This document shows positions 1 to 9,179 of a DNA stretch of 25,136 nucleotides, in pieces. The notes beneath the pieces are model-generated. The model did not search any database. It was not told the origin of the DNA and saw nothing but the letters and a program-made list of their open reading frames with translations. Made by a program: the position numbers and the translations under genes. This DNA is from Myxococcales bacterium (GTDB lineage: Bacteria > Myxococcota_A > Polyangia > Polyangiales > Polyangiaceae), in assembly GCA_016712525.1 (NCBI GenBank), contig JADJQX010000002.1, positions 1 to 25,136 of the forward strand, in the 5' to 3' direction. The stretch's first letter is position 1, and the number at the start of each line of letters is the position of its first letter.

Positions 1-412
1 GGGCGACGTTGCGTGCACCGAGCCACGCCCGCAAGACTACCTTCTGGGGTTCCGTCGAGGCTGCGTCCGGGCTCTTCGCGCGCACCGATGTCATCGATGG
101 CCTTCCCGTACCTTCGCGAGCTGGCCCGCAGTTCGCGCCGTTCGGCTCGCAGCCGGCCAAGGTCGACCGCGAGGACGACAAGGGCCCACCCCACGGCGGG
201 CGCCCTCGGTCGAAGATGCCAGAAGCCTTCCGTCGATCCCGTCCGAGAATGTGCTGATCGACCCGTACGGTCATGGGGTGTGTGCTCCGGGGCGGACGCT
301 CAGCAACCCACGTGCCACGGAGGTAGTCGTTCATTTTCCGTGGACATGCGCTCTCGCGGTGACGTTTTTGGTCCATGGCGTCGAACGGGCTGTCGCTTCT
401 CGTCAGGCATGA
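1..412 (+). CDS. 3' end of an unidentified protein, cut by the window edge and frameshifted
   Basis: No family recognised. A protein-like reading begins in the frame of position 9 (containing TTFWGSVEAASGLF and DVIDGLPVPSRAGPQFAPFG). Near 195-215 it appears to pass into another frame, which reads NVLIDPYGHGVCAPGRTLSN and then VVVHFPWTCALAVTFLVHGV, and stops with TGA at 410-412. Neither frame makes a plausible whole protein alone, so I infer one gene with an indel. The start lies outside the window or is lost. The following lipoprotein begins about 50 bases downstream on the same strand. The antisense reading frame here is arginine-rich and looks like a shadow. Function unknown. Confidence 0.3.
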   Translation, partial: GDVACTEPRPQDYLLGFRRGCVRALRAHRCHRWPSRTFASWPAVRAVRLAAGQGRPRGRQGPTPRRAPSVEDARSLPSIPSENVLIDPYGHGVCAPGRTLSNPRATEVVVHFPWTCALAVTFLVHGVERAVASRQA

Positions 413-464
413 TCGTGGTGAGGAACGGGCCGTGCCTCGTCGTACGGCGCGCTATCGTGCCGCG

Positions 465-1612
465 ATGCGGATCCCGTCCCTCGCCTCGCCGTGGCTTGTC
501 TCGCGATCGCCGGGTGCCCGAGCTGGAAGCTCTCCGCCGCCACGACCGCGCTCGGGCCAGTCCGGTACCGCCGCCACGAAGCGAAGGTGTGCGTGATCCG
601 GACGGCCGTGGTGGGCGATCGGCGCTGACGTTCCCTGCGCGTGACAATGGCACGCTCAACGGCGCGACGAGCGCCCGACGTACTTCTGCTACGCCGCCGA
701 GCCGGGGAGCACGAGGATCACGTCGGAGGCCGACGAGGTCGACGTCGCGCGGCTCACCGCAGAGGCGGGAAGAGCTTATTTTCTCGAGCAGCGGGTCGAC
801 TTTATCTTCGGCTACGTGAAGTGCCGCTCGGTCTGGGTGGCCGAGCCCGAGGCCGCGCGGCTCTTTCGCGCGTCGTACCCTGGGGCGTTGGTCGAGGTGC
901 CGGGCTCCGAGAGGCTCCCACCGGATCGCCCTCTTACGCACGCGCGAAGGGTCGCCCGTTGACGCACGACCCCGCTCGGAGCCGCGCCCTTTGGTGGCGT
1001 ACTCCGGCTCCGTGAGCGTCCAAGAGGTCGTCGCCGTCCGTGAGAGCTTCGCCGGAGGCCGGGTGGGTTCGCGCCTCGCCGCGCAGATGGGCGCCCTGCC
1101 GCGGTGGGCGGCCGTCTGGCTCGATCCCGAGCGACCCGGCGATCGCGCGAGGCACGCCACGCGCTGGCGCACTTCGAGGGCCGTGTCGCCGAGGTGCTCC
1201 CTGCCGCGCGCCCGAGGCGCTCGTCGTCGGTCACGAGCCCCACACCCGAGGACATCGCCGCGCGCGCCGCCGCCGCGCACGAGAGCCCCTTCACGTGCAC
1301 GCGGCCCGCCGATGTACGTCGGTGAGACCCGGACCCGAGGCGCCGTGGCTCGCCTTCGTCGACCCCGCGGGGTGCGCTCGTGAGGACGCGCGCGTCTACC
1401 GCATCAGGCTCGCGGGACGCGCGCCGGCCCCTCTCGGTGGGAGACAGGCCTTGGGACACCTGCTCCGCTTTCGGTCCCATCGCGGCGCAGGGCTGGGAGA
1501 TTCCGGATCGTCACGATCCGCGATCACTCCGCCGAGGGCCGCGCTTCGGTGCGCTGGCTCGCGGAGGCCATGGAAGTCCCCGAGAGGCCGTCATCCTCGA
1601 CCCTAGCGCGTG
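465..1612 (+). CDS. putative lipoprotein, broken by many frame changes
   Basis: The ATG at 465 starts MRIPSLA. One missing C near 485-490 would continue it as LAVACLAIAGC, a typical signal peptide with lipobox LAIAGC. Downstream the protein-like frame changes several times: ALTFPARDNGTLNGATSA near 627-680, then TYFCYAAEPGSTRITSEADE and FIFGYVKCRSVWVAEPEAAR near 680-955, then LVAYSGSVSVQEVVAVRESF near 990-1050, then EARHALAHFEGRVAEVLP near 1155-1205, then SAEGRASVRWLAEAM near 1530-1575. Each piece has balanced composition, unlike the arginine-rich shadows. I infer one exported lipoprotein of roughly 380 residues with at least five indels. The 3' end is approximate. Either a badly sequenced intact gene or a real pseudogene; no homologue recognised. 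Confidence 0.45.
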
Positions 1613-1634
1613 CGCCGTGGGCGCGGATCTCGGT

Positions 1635-2782
1635 ATGTCACACACGGCCTGGCTTGGGAGACGTAGCTTCACGAACCTGTTCTTGTGTGTGGGGTCGCTC
1701 GTGTCGGCGGGGATCGTCGCGTGCGCCGCACCGCTGCGCGCCCGTCGGAACGCGAGCGCCAGGCCCTCCGGCGTCGCGCCGACCGCGTCCGTGGTCGGGA
1801 GTGCGCCGAAGGCCCCGTGCTCCGAGCCGTGCGCGCGCGCCGAGGCCCGACGGCGTGCGCTCGCGGTGCCGTTGCCCGACTCGCTGCGGGCCGAAGCGTT
1901 CACACGCTGCCGAACGACCGACGCGGGCGCGCTCGGGCTCGTCGCGACGCGCGCGCAGGGGACGCCGTGACGTTCGTGGTGGCGCTCGAACGCGCCGATG
2001 GGACCTCGGCCACGTCGGAGCCGCGGACGACGATCGAGGCCACCCTCGCGCCCGAGCTCTTGGTCGTCTCGCGCCCGGGCTCGGCCTCGTGGGTGACGGC
2101 CAAGGTGGCGGGCCAGCTCGTGCCTCTCCCCTTCGGGGCACGTGCGCCGGTGCAAACGCGGGCCTACTTCGCGGACGCGTTCGGCGGCGCTCCGGATGCC
2201 GAGTACCCGTGGGTCGATTTCGTGCCCGATGCCAACGGCTATCTCCTCGACTTCGAGCTCCCGAGCCTGCGCTGGGGTGATCCGGTCCCCTATGGAGGTC
2301 GGCGGGAAAGGCAGCTTCATGGCGTGCGCGTGCGCATGCCTCTCGACACGGCGTTGTCTCCACGCGACGCCCAGGAGCCATGGGGCTCGGTCCGCAGGGC
2401 CTGTGCCGCCGCTCCTGCGATCGCGGAGGCGTACCGCGCGGAACTCTGGGTCGCGGCGCAGTGCGCGCGCATCGGGGGGCTCGACGTCACGAAGGTCCTC
2501 GACCAGGTGAAGGCGCGGTGCGGTGCGCTCGCCGCCCGCGCGGTCCCGCTCGTGGTTTCCGTGGCGCGGGCCGACGCGAGAGCGCGCGACGGAAGGGCTC
2601 CCGAGAAGGACCCGCGCCCGGCCCGTGAAGAGCTCGCGCGTGTTGCGCCCCCGGGCGCGTGTTTTGCCGACCAAGATCGGCTCTGGGACGTCGACTACAC
2701 GGCGCGTATGGCTCCCTTCGTCGCGCCTAGTGTCGCGCTCGACCCGGCGTGGGCGCTCGGTCTGCCGCGCGTCGTGCCGTGA
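1635..2782 (+). CDS. putative lipoprotein of unknown function, one frameshift
   Basis: The ATG at 1635 gives MSHTAWLGRRSF followed by a hydrophobic stretch ending in lipobox GIVAC, then a low-complexity A/S/P linker and a conserved-looking Cys pair (CSEPC). This frame stops at 1968-1970, but the adjacent frame continues without a break to TGA at 2780-2782. One extra G in the GGGG at 1958-1961 would join TRAQG to DAVTFVVALERADG, so I annotate one protein of about 382 residues. The mature part includes YFADAFGGAPDAEYPWVDF and several Cys residues, but I do not recognise a domain. It is probably exported and lipid-anchored. The RCC1-repeat gene follows 57 bases downstream on the same strand. An alternative is two overlapping genes using GTG at 1967, which is less likely given the homopolymer. 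Confidence 0.6.
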
Positions 2783-2839
2783 GCGAAGGGCGCGCGATTG
2801 CCCTACGCTGACGTGAGCCTTCACGTCGGAGCCACGTCC

Positions 2840-4078
2840 ATGCGCGCGTTCGTCCTCTCGCTCATCGCCCTCTCCCTCTCCGCGGCCTGCGGTGCTCCCG
2901 AGTCCTCGCCGTCCATCGCGGTGCCTCGTGGGCCGGTGGCGCCGGTCGTGGCCGCGACGGCATCAGCCATCGCCCCGGTGGTGCCCTCGTCGGCGGCCAA
3001 AGCCACGCGCAAGACGCCACGCATCGTGCAGCTCTCGCCCTCGGACGCCTCGTGTGGGCTCGACGCGGAGGGTCGAGTTTGGGAGCTCGTCGTCGGGAAG
3101 ATGGAGCCCGAGGTCCCGTCGCTCGTCGGGGCCAAGAGCATCGCGTGCGGCATGCTCCACACGTGCGTCGTGACGGCCGAGGGGACGATGTCCTGCTGGG
3201 GGAACAACGCCTACGGCGGCCTCGGCGACGGCACGGAGAAGAACCGATTCGAGCCAGGCCCCGTCGTGGGCCTCGGACAGGTCGCCGAGATCGGCGTGGA
3301 CTACGCCCGCACGTGCGCACGGACCCCGACGGGAGACGTGTATTGCTGGGGGGACAGCGAGTTCGGAAAGGCCGGCGACGGCAGGCTCCCCGACAACGTC
3401 GGCCGCGAGAAGACGAAGCCCGGAAAGGCGATCCTCGCGGGCGCGGCGACCCTCTCCGTGGGCTCGGCCCACGCGTGCTCGGCGATGCCGGACGGGCGAG
3501 TCTCCTGCTGGGGACAGAACACGTCGGGCGCGTGCGGGCAGCCCGTGGCGACGCGCTACGTGCCCAGGCCCGCGTTCGTGCCGAAGCTCTCGAACGTCGC
3601 GATGGTGCGCGCGGGAGCGCAGGCCACGTGCACGATCGATCGCCAAGGAAAAGTCGCGTGTTTCGGCCACGCGGGGACGGGGCTCCTCGGGCCGAACGGC
3701 CCTTCGGGCGACGTTGCATCGAGCAGCACGCCCGTGACGATCCCGCTCCCGTGGCCTGCCGTCGAGATCGCCATCGGCGGGAGCACCCACGCGTGCGCGC
3801 GGCTCGCGCGTGGCGAAGTGGCCTGTTGGGGCCAAAACGATCACGGGCAGCTCGGCGATGGCACGACCAAAGAGAGCCGCGCTCCCTTGCTCGTGAGAGG
3901 GCTCCCTGGCCCGGCGACTGCGATCTCGCTCGGCCTCGAGAAGAGCTGCGCGCTGGTCGACGGGCGCGTTCTCTGCTGGGGCAAGGGCGTCGTTCGGCGC
4001 GACGAGCATTCGTTCCCGGACGACTCGGCCGAGCCGATCGAGGTCCTCGTGGAGGGCGCCTTCCGCAAGGGCCGTTAG
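2840..4078 (+). CDS. RCC1-repeat lipoprotein
   Basis: A 412-residue protein predicted to be exported and lipid-anchored. I chose the ATG at 2840 over the upstream start at 2798 because it gives a clean signal peptide, MRAFVLSLIALSLSAAC, with Cys as the lipidated residue. A P/A/S-rich linker follows to about residue 55. The rest is tandem RCC1-type repeats, each with a pattern like HTCVVTAEGTMSCWGNNAYG, GDVYCWGDSEFG, GRVSCWGQNTSG, GEVACWGQNDHGQLGDGT and GRVLCWGKG. Six or seven units are visible, consistent with one beta-propeller. RCC1 domains in eukaryotes bind Ran or chromatin. In myxobacteria secreted RCC1 lipoproteins are common and their ligands are unknown. No frameshift is evident, making this one of the intact genes. 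A perfect palindrome lies three bases past the stop. Confidence 0.9.
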   Translation: MRAFVLSLIALSLSAACGAPESSPSIAVPRGPVAPVVAATASAIAPVVPSSAAKATRKTPRIVQLSPSDASCGLDAEGRVWELVVGKMEPEVPSLVGAKSIACGMLHTCVVTAEGTMSCWGNNAYGGLGDGTEKNRFEPGPVVGLGQVAEIGVDYARTCARTPTGDVYCWGDSEFGKAGDGRLPDNVGREKTKPGKAILAGAATLSVGSAHACSAMPDGRVSCWGQNTSGACGQPVATRYVPRPAFVPKLSNVAMVRAGAQATCTIDRQGKVACFGHAGTGLLGPNGPSGDVASSSTPVTIPLPWPAVEIAIGGSTHACARLARGEVACWGQNDHGQLGDGTTKESRAPLLVRGLPGPATAISLGLEKSCALVDGRVLCWGKGVVRRDEHSFPDDSAEPIEVLVEGAFRKGR

Positions 4079-4080
4079 GC

Positions 4081-4106
4081 TCCCTGTTCCGGCGCCGGAA
4101 CAGGGA
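4081..4106. repeat. perfect 26-bp palindrome, shared core with 11627-11650
   Basis: The sequence is its own reverse complement over 26 bp, with core CTGTTCCGGCGCCGGAACAG and no loop. It starts three bases after the stop of the RCC1 gene and about 190 bases before the next start. No T-run follows, so it does not look like a standard intrinsic terminator. A one-mismatch version of the core occurs at 11627-11650. It could be a dyad binding site for a dimeric regulator or a repetitive extragenic palindrome. Confidence 0.85.
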
Positions 4107-4156
4107 CAGAGACCCCGCGAACCGCGCGTCGAGGCGCCCCACGCCTCCCCGTGCAC

Positions 4157-4180
4157 GTGTACCGGGCCGTACCGGTACAC
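4157..4180. repeat. inverted repeat, 9-bp arms and 6-base loop
   Basis: GTGTACCGG at 4157-4165 and CCGGTACAC at 4172-4180 are perfect inverted arms around a 6-base loop. The hairpin lies in the 219-base gap between the RCC1 gene and the lectin gene, about 117 bases before the latter's ATG. It could be an operator or part of the leader. The rest of the gap (4181-4297) shows no gene. Confidence 0.6.
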
Positions 4181-4297
4181 CCGATCACCGACCGTGTATC
4201 GCTGCCAAGGTCAATGATTACGGATGTTTACGCGCGCGCCGCGCATGGCACGGACGCTGCTGAAGGGAGGTCGAACCCCAACGATACGGAGACTCCC

Positions 4298-5982
4298 ATG
4301 AACACCAAGCTCGTCGCTCTCGCCCTCGTCGCCTCGCTCTCGTCCGCCGCATGCGCGGTCCCCGCCGCCTCCGACACCGCGGACATCGCGACCACGGGTG
4401 AGGCGCTCACGGAGGTCGGCATGCTCGGCGTGACGGTCCCCATCAGGTCGCCCCCGACGCGCTCCAGCTCCCCGACGCCGGGCTCGGGTACAACGCGCGC
4501 AGCAGCCAGGTCGCCCCGATCTCCTGCTTCGACGTCGTGACGAAGTCGCAGCCGAACCAGCGCGGTCAGGTGACCTTCTCGAGCCAACTGGACACGGCCC
4601 AAGCGAGCTCTGCGCTCTCGATCGACGTCGACGCGAAGGCCCACTTCGGGATCTACAAGGGCGAGGGCTCGTTCAAGATGGCGAGGGAGGCGACGTCGTC
4701 GAGCGGCTCCTACACCATCCTCCTCTCGGCCTCGCAGCTCGGGCCGCTCCTCCAGTCGAGCAGCGTGGCCCTCACGAGCCAGGCCGCGGAGCTCCGCGAG
4801 CGCGATCCGGAGAGCTTCCTCCAGTCGTGCGGCGATCAGGTCATCACGAGCGTCCAGCTCGGCTCGCGCCTGGCCATCGCGTACCGCGTGAGCTTCTCGT
4901 CGGACGAGCTGAAGAGCGAGATGACGGGCTCGCTATCGGCCAGCGCGACGTTCGGGGAGCTCTCGACGAAGCTCTCGAAGGCGAGCAGCTCGCAGAAGAA
5001 GGGCATCTCCATCTCGCTCACGGCGACCCAGCTCGGCGGTGACCCCTCCAAGCTCACCCGCGTGCTCGACCCGAAGAGCGCGGTCACGTGCTCGGGGGAC
5101 AACCTCGACGCGTGCCTCGACCTCGCCCAGAAGGCGCTCGATTACGCCTCGAACGACTACCCGACGCAGTTCGGTGCCTCGGACGGGTACGTCCCCGTCT
5201 CGTTCTCGACGGCGAAGCTCTCGTCGGTGGGCATCTCCGGCGTCGACTTCCCGGACACCCCCGGCAGCGTCGTGACTGCGCGTCGTGATCTCCAGACGGC
5301 CTTCGACTCGGTCGTGACGCTCCGCTCCCTCGCCGACGTGCGGGCCACGAGCCCGGCCTACGACGCTGCGAAGGTGAAGTCCGTCCAAGCCTGGCTCGAC
5401 GCCGACAACGCCGCCCTCCAGGCCGTGGTGCCGAAGTGCTTCGACGACGTGGAGACCGTGCAGGGCGAGGACGATCCGAAGGTCGTCGCGTGCGTCTCGG
5501 CCGCGAAGCAGGCCATCGCCAAGGTGCACGCCGAGAGCGACGTGCGAGCCGCCCTCGACGCAGCCGCGCAGACCTTCTACGGGAAATCGTTGGTGCTCGC
5601 GGCGCGCAGCGACGTGTGCCTCGACCTCTACCACGGGGGTACCTCGGACTTCACGTCGGTCGGCGCGTACGTGTGCAACGGCTCGAACCCGCAGCTCTGG
5701 AGCTACTCGATGGACGGGCGCATCCGCAGCCAGATGAGCACCAACGCGTGCCTCGACATCGACCACTCGGGCGTGGCCGAGGGCACCAAGGTCGACATCT
5801 ACTCGTGCGACAAGACCGACCAGACCTGGACCCTGGACGACCAGGGCCGCCTCCGCGGCGTGACGGGCATGTGCGTCACGTTGGCGGCCCCGGCCAAGGC
5901 TGGCGACCACGTCCAGGCGACGATGCAGACCTGCCGTGACCAAGACACCGCCGGCGCCTACCAGCACTTCGTCGTGAAGTGA
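4298..5982 (+). CDS. exported protein with possible MACPF-like region and C-terminal ricin B-type lectin domain, one frameshift
   Basis: The ATG at 4298 starts MNTKLVALALVASLSSAAC, a lipoprotein-type signal. The frame breaks at CCCC 4438-4441. One more C would join GVTVP to HQVAPDALQLPDAGLGYNAR, which runs on as one frame to TGA at 5980-5982, for about 561 residues. The C-terminal ~130 residues carry ricin-type beta-trefoil signs: CLDLYHGG, PQLW, CLDIDHSG, DQTW, CVTLAAP. This suggests carbohydrate binding. In the N-terminal half, FLQSCGDQVITSVQLGSRL resembles the G-(T/D)-x-(Y/V)-(I/V)-(T/S)-x-(V/I)-x-x-G signature of MACPF pore formers and is flanked by Ser/Thr-rich segments that could form amphipathic strands. 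That match is inference. A lectin-targeted pore former is one reading; a lectin-tipped surface lipoprotein is the cautious one. Confidence 0.8.
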
Positions 5983-5998
5983 GGCGACCTACGAGCGA

Positions 5999-6032
5999 GA
6001 GGCCCGCGACCCGACGAGGGCTCGCGGGCTTC
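5999..6032 (+). terminator. hairpin after the lectin gene
   Basis: GAGGCCCGCGA at 5999-6009 pairs with TCGCGGGCTTC at 6022-6032 (11 pairs, one G-U) around a 12-base loop, 16 bases after the stop at 5982. There is no T-run after it, so it may act as a weak or Rho-assisted terminator or as a 3'-end stabiliser. Confidence 0.55.
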
Positions 6033-6184
6033 GTCGTGTCAGGAGCGAGTCGCGGAACATGGCCGCGATCGTGCGGTGCGCTGACCGCCGAGGTGCGTGC
6101 GGGCCGCGCGATCTCGGAGAGCCGCGAGGGAGCGCCGAGTGGGGTGGCGCCGACCGCCCCGCCACGTGCATCTGCCGGGCGCTC

Positions 6185-6722
6185 GTGGCATGTTCCCGGC
6201 GTGTATCGCTGGGCGTGGGGAGCGGGGCCCTCGTGAGCCTCGTGGGGTGCGTGGCGGTCGGCGACGATCCCCGCTGCGCGTACAAGGAGATCGTCGAGCC
6301 CGAGCGCGCGAACGCCACGGGGCAAGTCGAGCTCGTGATCGCCGCCGAGGGAGAGCCTCGAGCCTCCGCGTCCGCGCGGATCCGAGGCAACTCGAAGGGC
6401 GGCTCCGTCGCGGTCGTCGGGGATCGCGCGACCGGGGCGGTGGTCGCAGCGATCTCGTGGAAGCTCGAGGCCGATCCTTCGTCGCCCCTCGAACTCCCGA
6501 TGCTCGTGCAGACCTGCCGCCGTACCACCGAGCGCCTGCACGACTCTGGCGAAGGGTGCGTCGACGGGCAGGGCGCCCGGTCCTCGTCCGAGCAGCGGCT
6601 CATCTTTGGTCACCTCGTGGTGGGGCGCGCAGGCGTACTCGATCCACGTCGACGAGCCACGCTTGCGAATGAGCCTCGCCGTCTCCTGGACGCCGGCGGT
6701 CCTCGCGTGCCGGGAGCTCTGA
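6185..6722 (+). CDS. small lipoprotein of unknown function, one frameshift
   Basis: The GTG at 6185 gives V-ACSRRVSLGVGSGALVSLVGC: two arginines, a hydrophobic core and lipobox LVGC. This fits better than starting at 6059, which would give an arginine-rich leader. The frame continues with YKEIVEPERANATGQVEL and ATGAVVAAISWKLEAD. Between about 6550 and 6600 the protein-like reading moves to another frame, SSLVTSWWGAQAYSIHVDEP then LAVSWTPAVLACREL, ending in TGA at 6720-6722. The product is about 178 residues with several Cys. The stop overlaps the next ATG (TGATG), so the two genes are probably translated together. No family recognised. Confidence 0.6.
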
Positions 6723-7359
6723 TGCACTACGCCTCCCGTGTTCGTCCGTGGTTCTTCGTGGTGGCCCTCGCCGCGTGCGGTCAAGGTCGAGACGTGTGCC
6801 TCGACCACGACGACGGATCCCCAAGGCGACGGACACGCGCACCGCGGCGGCCACGGTGGAAGAGCTCGTCCTCGCGGACGGGACCAGGCTCGCGCGCCCG
6901 ATCGCGTACGCGGACGCGAACAGCAACGTGGTCTACGTCGATCGCACGGAAGACACCACGGACGCCGGCGCCGACGCATCGCCCTCTCCGGACGAAGGAG
7001 ATGACACGCGCCGGATCGCGAGGCTCGTCTGGGTGGCGGCTCGGCTACCCGCCGACGCCGTGGACGTCACGACCGAGGTCATCGCGTGTCCCGCGGCGAC
7101 ACAACGCCTCGAGTCCGCGGAGCGATGCTCGGGCGACGTGGTGCCCGAACGGTGGACCGTCACCGCGACGCTCCGGCGCGTACGTCGCGACAGCTACAGG
7201 CTCACGGTCGACCACCCCCGGGTCCGCGCGCGCGTCGACGTCGGGTGGACTACCCGTGTCACGGCTACTGACCGTGTGCCGGTGACTGCCCGTGTGATGG
7301 GAATCGATCGCGGTTTCCCGTGGTTCGCGCGGGCATCGAGGCGCACCGATTGCACATGA
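6722..7359 (+). CDS. lipoprotein coupled to the upstream gene, with C-terminal hexapeptide repeat, one frameshift
   Basis: The ATG at 6722 shares its A with the upstream TGA. The start reads MHYASRVRPWFFVVALAAC, a signal peptide with lipobox ALAAC. The frame breaks at CCCC 6819-6822. One more C would join CLDHDDGSP to KATDTRTAAATVEELVLADG, and this frame runs to TGA at 7357-7359. The mature part includes RPIAYADANSNVVYVDRTED, an acidic D/A/S/P segment, and RLVWVAARLPADAVDVTTEV with Cys residues (IACPA, RCSGD). Near the end, three 6-residue units occur (TTRVTA, TDRVPV, TARVMG). Product about 212 residues, exported, function unknown. The last 20 residues could be altered by another indel. The fibro-slime gene follows after 92 bases. 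Confidence 0.6.
7249..7302 (+). repeat. three imperfect 18-bp tandem units inside a coding region
   Basis: Units start at 7249, 7267 and 7285, with shared skeleton ACTnnCCGTGTnnnGGnn. The period is exactly six codons and the in-frame translation is T-x-R-V-x-x three times, so the repeat extends the encoded protein and does not break it. Confidence 0.7.
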
Positions 7360-7451
7360 CGCTGCGCGACAATCTGCAGGTTCAGGCACGCAGACAAATC
7401 GGCACGATGGGCTTGCCCGTGCGAGCGGAGGACCCGTACCGTAACTCCACC

Positions 7452-8291
7452 ATGAGTTACCCCAGAAGCCTCCGGATGCTCGGCCTCTTCGTGCTCGGGA
7501 TCGGCGCGGCATCGGCGTGCGCGAACGCGCCGACGGTCGAGCGCGATGACGGCTTCTCGGACGAGATCGTCCAGCGCGAAGCTGGGCCAGGGCCGAAGCC
7601 GCCGGGGCCTCCGCCGGGATCGTTCGGGGACGCGGCGCCCATCGAGGCGTCGACCCGCGATGCGTCGTGCGCGCCGAGCTTCCGCGGCATCGTGCGCGAC
7701 TTCGACGACACCCATCCGGACTTCGAGAAGTTCGTCGGCGACGGCGAGCTGGGGATCGTGGCCGGGACGCTCGGCGCCGACGGAAAACCCGTGTACGTCT
7801 CGAGCGGGACGACGCGGCACACGACGGGCAAAACCAACTTCGATCAGTGGTTCCGCAACGTGCCCGGCGTGAACGTGGCCATCGACTACGACGTGCCCTT
7901 CGTCGAGACGAACGGGCGCCTCCTCTTCGAGAGCAACGCCTTCTTTCCTATCGACGGCCGAGGCCGCGGGAACCAAGGGCGCGCCCACAACTTCCACTTC
8001 ACCTTCGAGCTCCGCAATCTCTTCTCGTACCGAGGCGGGGAGGTCTTCACCTTCTCGGGGGACGACGATCTGTGGGTCTTCGTGAACGGGCGGCTCGCGA
8101 TCGATCTCGGAGGGGTGCACGACACGAAGCGCGGATCCATCGACTTCGACGCGCGCGCCGCGGAGCTCGGGCTCGTCAAAGGCAACGTATACGAGCTCGC
8201 CGTGTTCCAGGCCGAGCGCCACACCCCGGGCTCGAACTTCCGCATCGAGACGAGCGTGCTCTTCACGAACTGCGCGCCCGTCGTTCGGTGA
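7452..8291 (+). CDS. fibro-slime (PA14-like) domain lipoprotein
   Basis: A 279-residue intact gene. The ATG at 7452 gives MSYPRSLRMLGLFVLGIG then lipobox SAC, so the product is likely lipid-anchored; the start at 7320 would add an unlikely leader. Residues ~25-70 are a D/P/G-rich linker. The remainder matches the fibro-slime family, named from Dictyostelium secreted proteins and related to PA14: early FRGIVRDFDDTHPDF, FDQWFRNVPGVN, and the hallmark FTFSGDDDLWVFVNGRLAID followed by LGGVHD. The C-terminal strand GSNFRIETSVLFTNC closes the domain. The family is thought to bind carbohydrate or other extracellular ligands; its myxobacterial role is not established. It follows the coupled lipoprotein pair on the same strand. 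Confidence 0.88.
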   Translation: MSYPRSLRMLGLFVLGIGAASACANAPTVERDDGFSDEIVQREAGPGPKPPGPPPGSFGDAAPIEASTRDASCAPSFRGIVRDFDDTHPDFEKFVGDGELGIVAGTLGADGKPVYVSSGTTRHTTGKTNFDQWFRNVPGVNVAIDYDVPFVETNGRLLFESNAFFPIDGRGRGNQGRAHNFHFTFELRNLFSYRGGEVFTFSGDDDLWVFVNGRLAIDLGGVHDTKRGSIDFDARAAELGLVKGNVYELAVFQAERHTPGSNFRIETSVLFTNCAPVVR

Positions 8292-8450
8292 TGGGTGCCC
8301 CAGGGCGCCGAAGGCGGATGCACGACGTGGCGCGGACGCGCTGCCAGCCGGCCCCGAAGCGCTCGGCTTCGCGGGCTCTTAGGGGCGGCGGCTCGCCGAT
8401 GTGCGTGGGGATCGATTGAAGGGCACGTCGCCACGGGATAGCGTCGCGGT

Positions 8451-8930
8451 ATGCCAAAGGACCCGACAACGACGCTCCTCCTCGTCGGTTCGCTCGTCGT
8501 TCTCGCCGCGTGCAAGCAGTCGTCGAACCCGGCGTCGGACGCGGAACCTACGGGGAAGGGGGCCGTGGGCTCGGTGACTGGAGACGAGCGTCCTTCGGCC
8601 GCGGCCATTGCGCGAGAGCCCGCTGCGCGGATCATGACGATCAACGAAGCCGCAGCCCTTGCGACTGGCGACGCTCAATCGATCCTGAGTACGCCCCTGC
8701 TCGTGACGGCGACCGTGTCCGAAACACAACAAGGACCCCAAGGCTTCGAGTCGAAGGCGATCGTGCGATTCGTCTCGCGCAAGACGCTAGTGCGCGCCGT
8801 GGTCGAGCTGGCCGCGCCTAGCTACCCGGTTCCCGCGGTCGGGTCGACGGTCATTCTCCTGTGCAACGACGGCGTCCACTCGATGCTCAATGGAGCGTTC
8901 GTGCAGTTCCAGGGATGCGTCCAGAGGTGA
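8451..8930 (+). CDS. small lipoprotein of unknown function
   Basis: A 159-residue protein starting at ATG 8451: MPKDPTTTLLLVGSLVVLAAC, a signal peptide with lipobox VLAAC. A Ser/Ala/Gly-rich linker runs to about residue 55. The C-terminal ~100 residues read as a small beta-rich domain (STPLLVTATVSETQQG, KAIVRFVSRKTLV, AVGSTVILLCND, GAFVQFQGCV) with a Cys pair. The strand pattern is reminiscent of small OB-like folds, but I cannot assign a family. The gene appears intact and convergent with the next gene. The 160 bases upstream hold only a weak imperfect hairpin at about 8352-8374. Confidence 0.75.
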   Translation: MPKDPTTTLLLVGSLVVLAACKQSSNPASDAEPTGKGAVGSVTGDERPSAAAIAREPAARIMTINEAAALATGDAQSILSTPLLVTATVSETQQGPQGFESKAIVRFVSRKTLVRAVVELAAPSYPVPAVGSTVILLCNDGVHSMLNGAFVQFQGCVQR

Positions 8931-9179
8931 TGGCCTGCTCATTCCCCGATCGCCGGCGCTGCGCGCGGGGCGCGAGCTTGGGCCCCGGGTGACTCGCCCT
9001 TCTGTCGCCGAGATGAAGAGCCTCTTGGACGTCGTGCCGTCGAGGATCGTGGCGTACACCCCACCACGAGGCCGACCTCGAACGAAAAAGTAGGTTCCGC
9101 GCGCGCCTTGGCGCTCGGGCGCGGACGTCGAACGGCCGACGACCCTTGGCAGTCCCGACGGGGGACGGGAGAAAATCGA

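Noticed and set aside
300..1280. A 326-codon minus-strand open frame
   Set aside because: Arginine-rich and without motifs; the plus strand shows coherent protein pieces and a signal peptide.
1511..2824. A 437-codon minus-strand open frame
   Set aside because: Arg- and His-rich shadow of the lipoprotein gene at 1635-2782, which has a signal peptide and balanced composition.
4081..4106. LexA or other known operator
   Set aside because: The GTTC arms face the wrong way for GAAC-N4-GTTC boxes and the site is at a gene end; I cannot match it to a known regulator.
8352..8374. Terminator hairpin after the fibro-slime gene
   Set aside because: Only CGAAGC/GCTTCG pairs cleanly, outer pairs are interrupted and no T-run follows; could be chance in GC-rich DNA.
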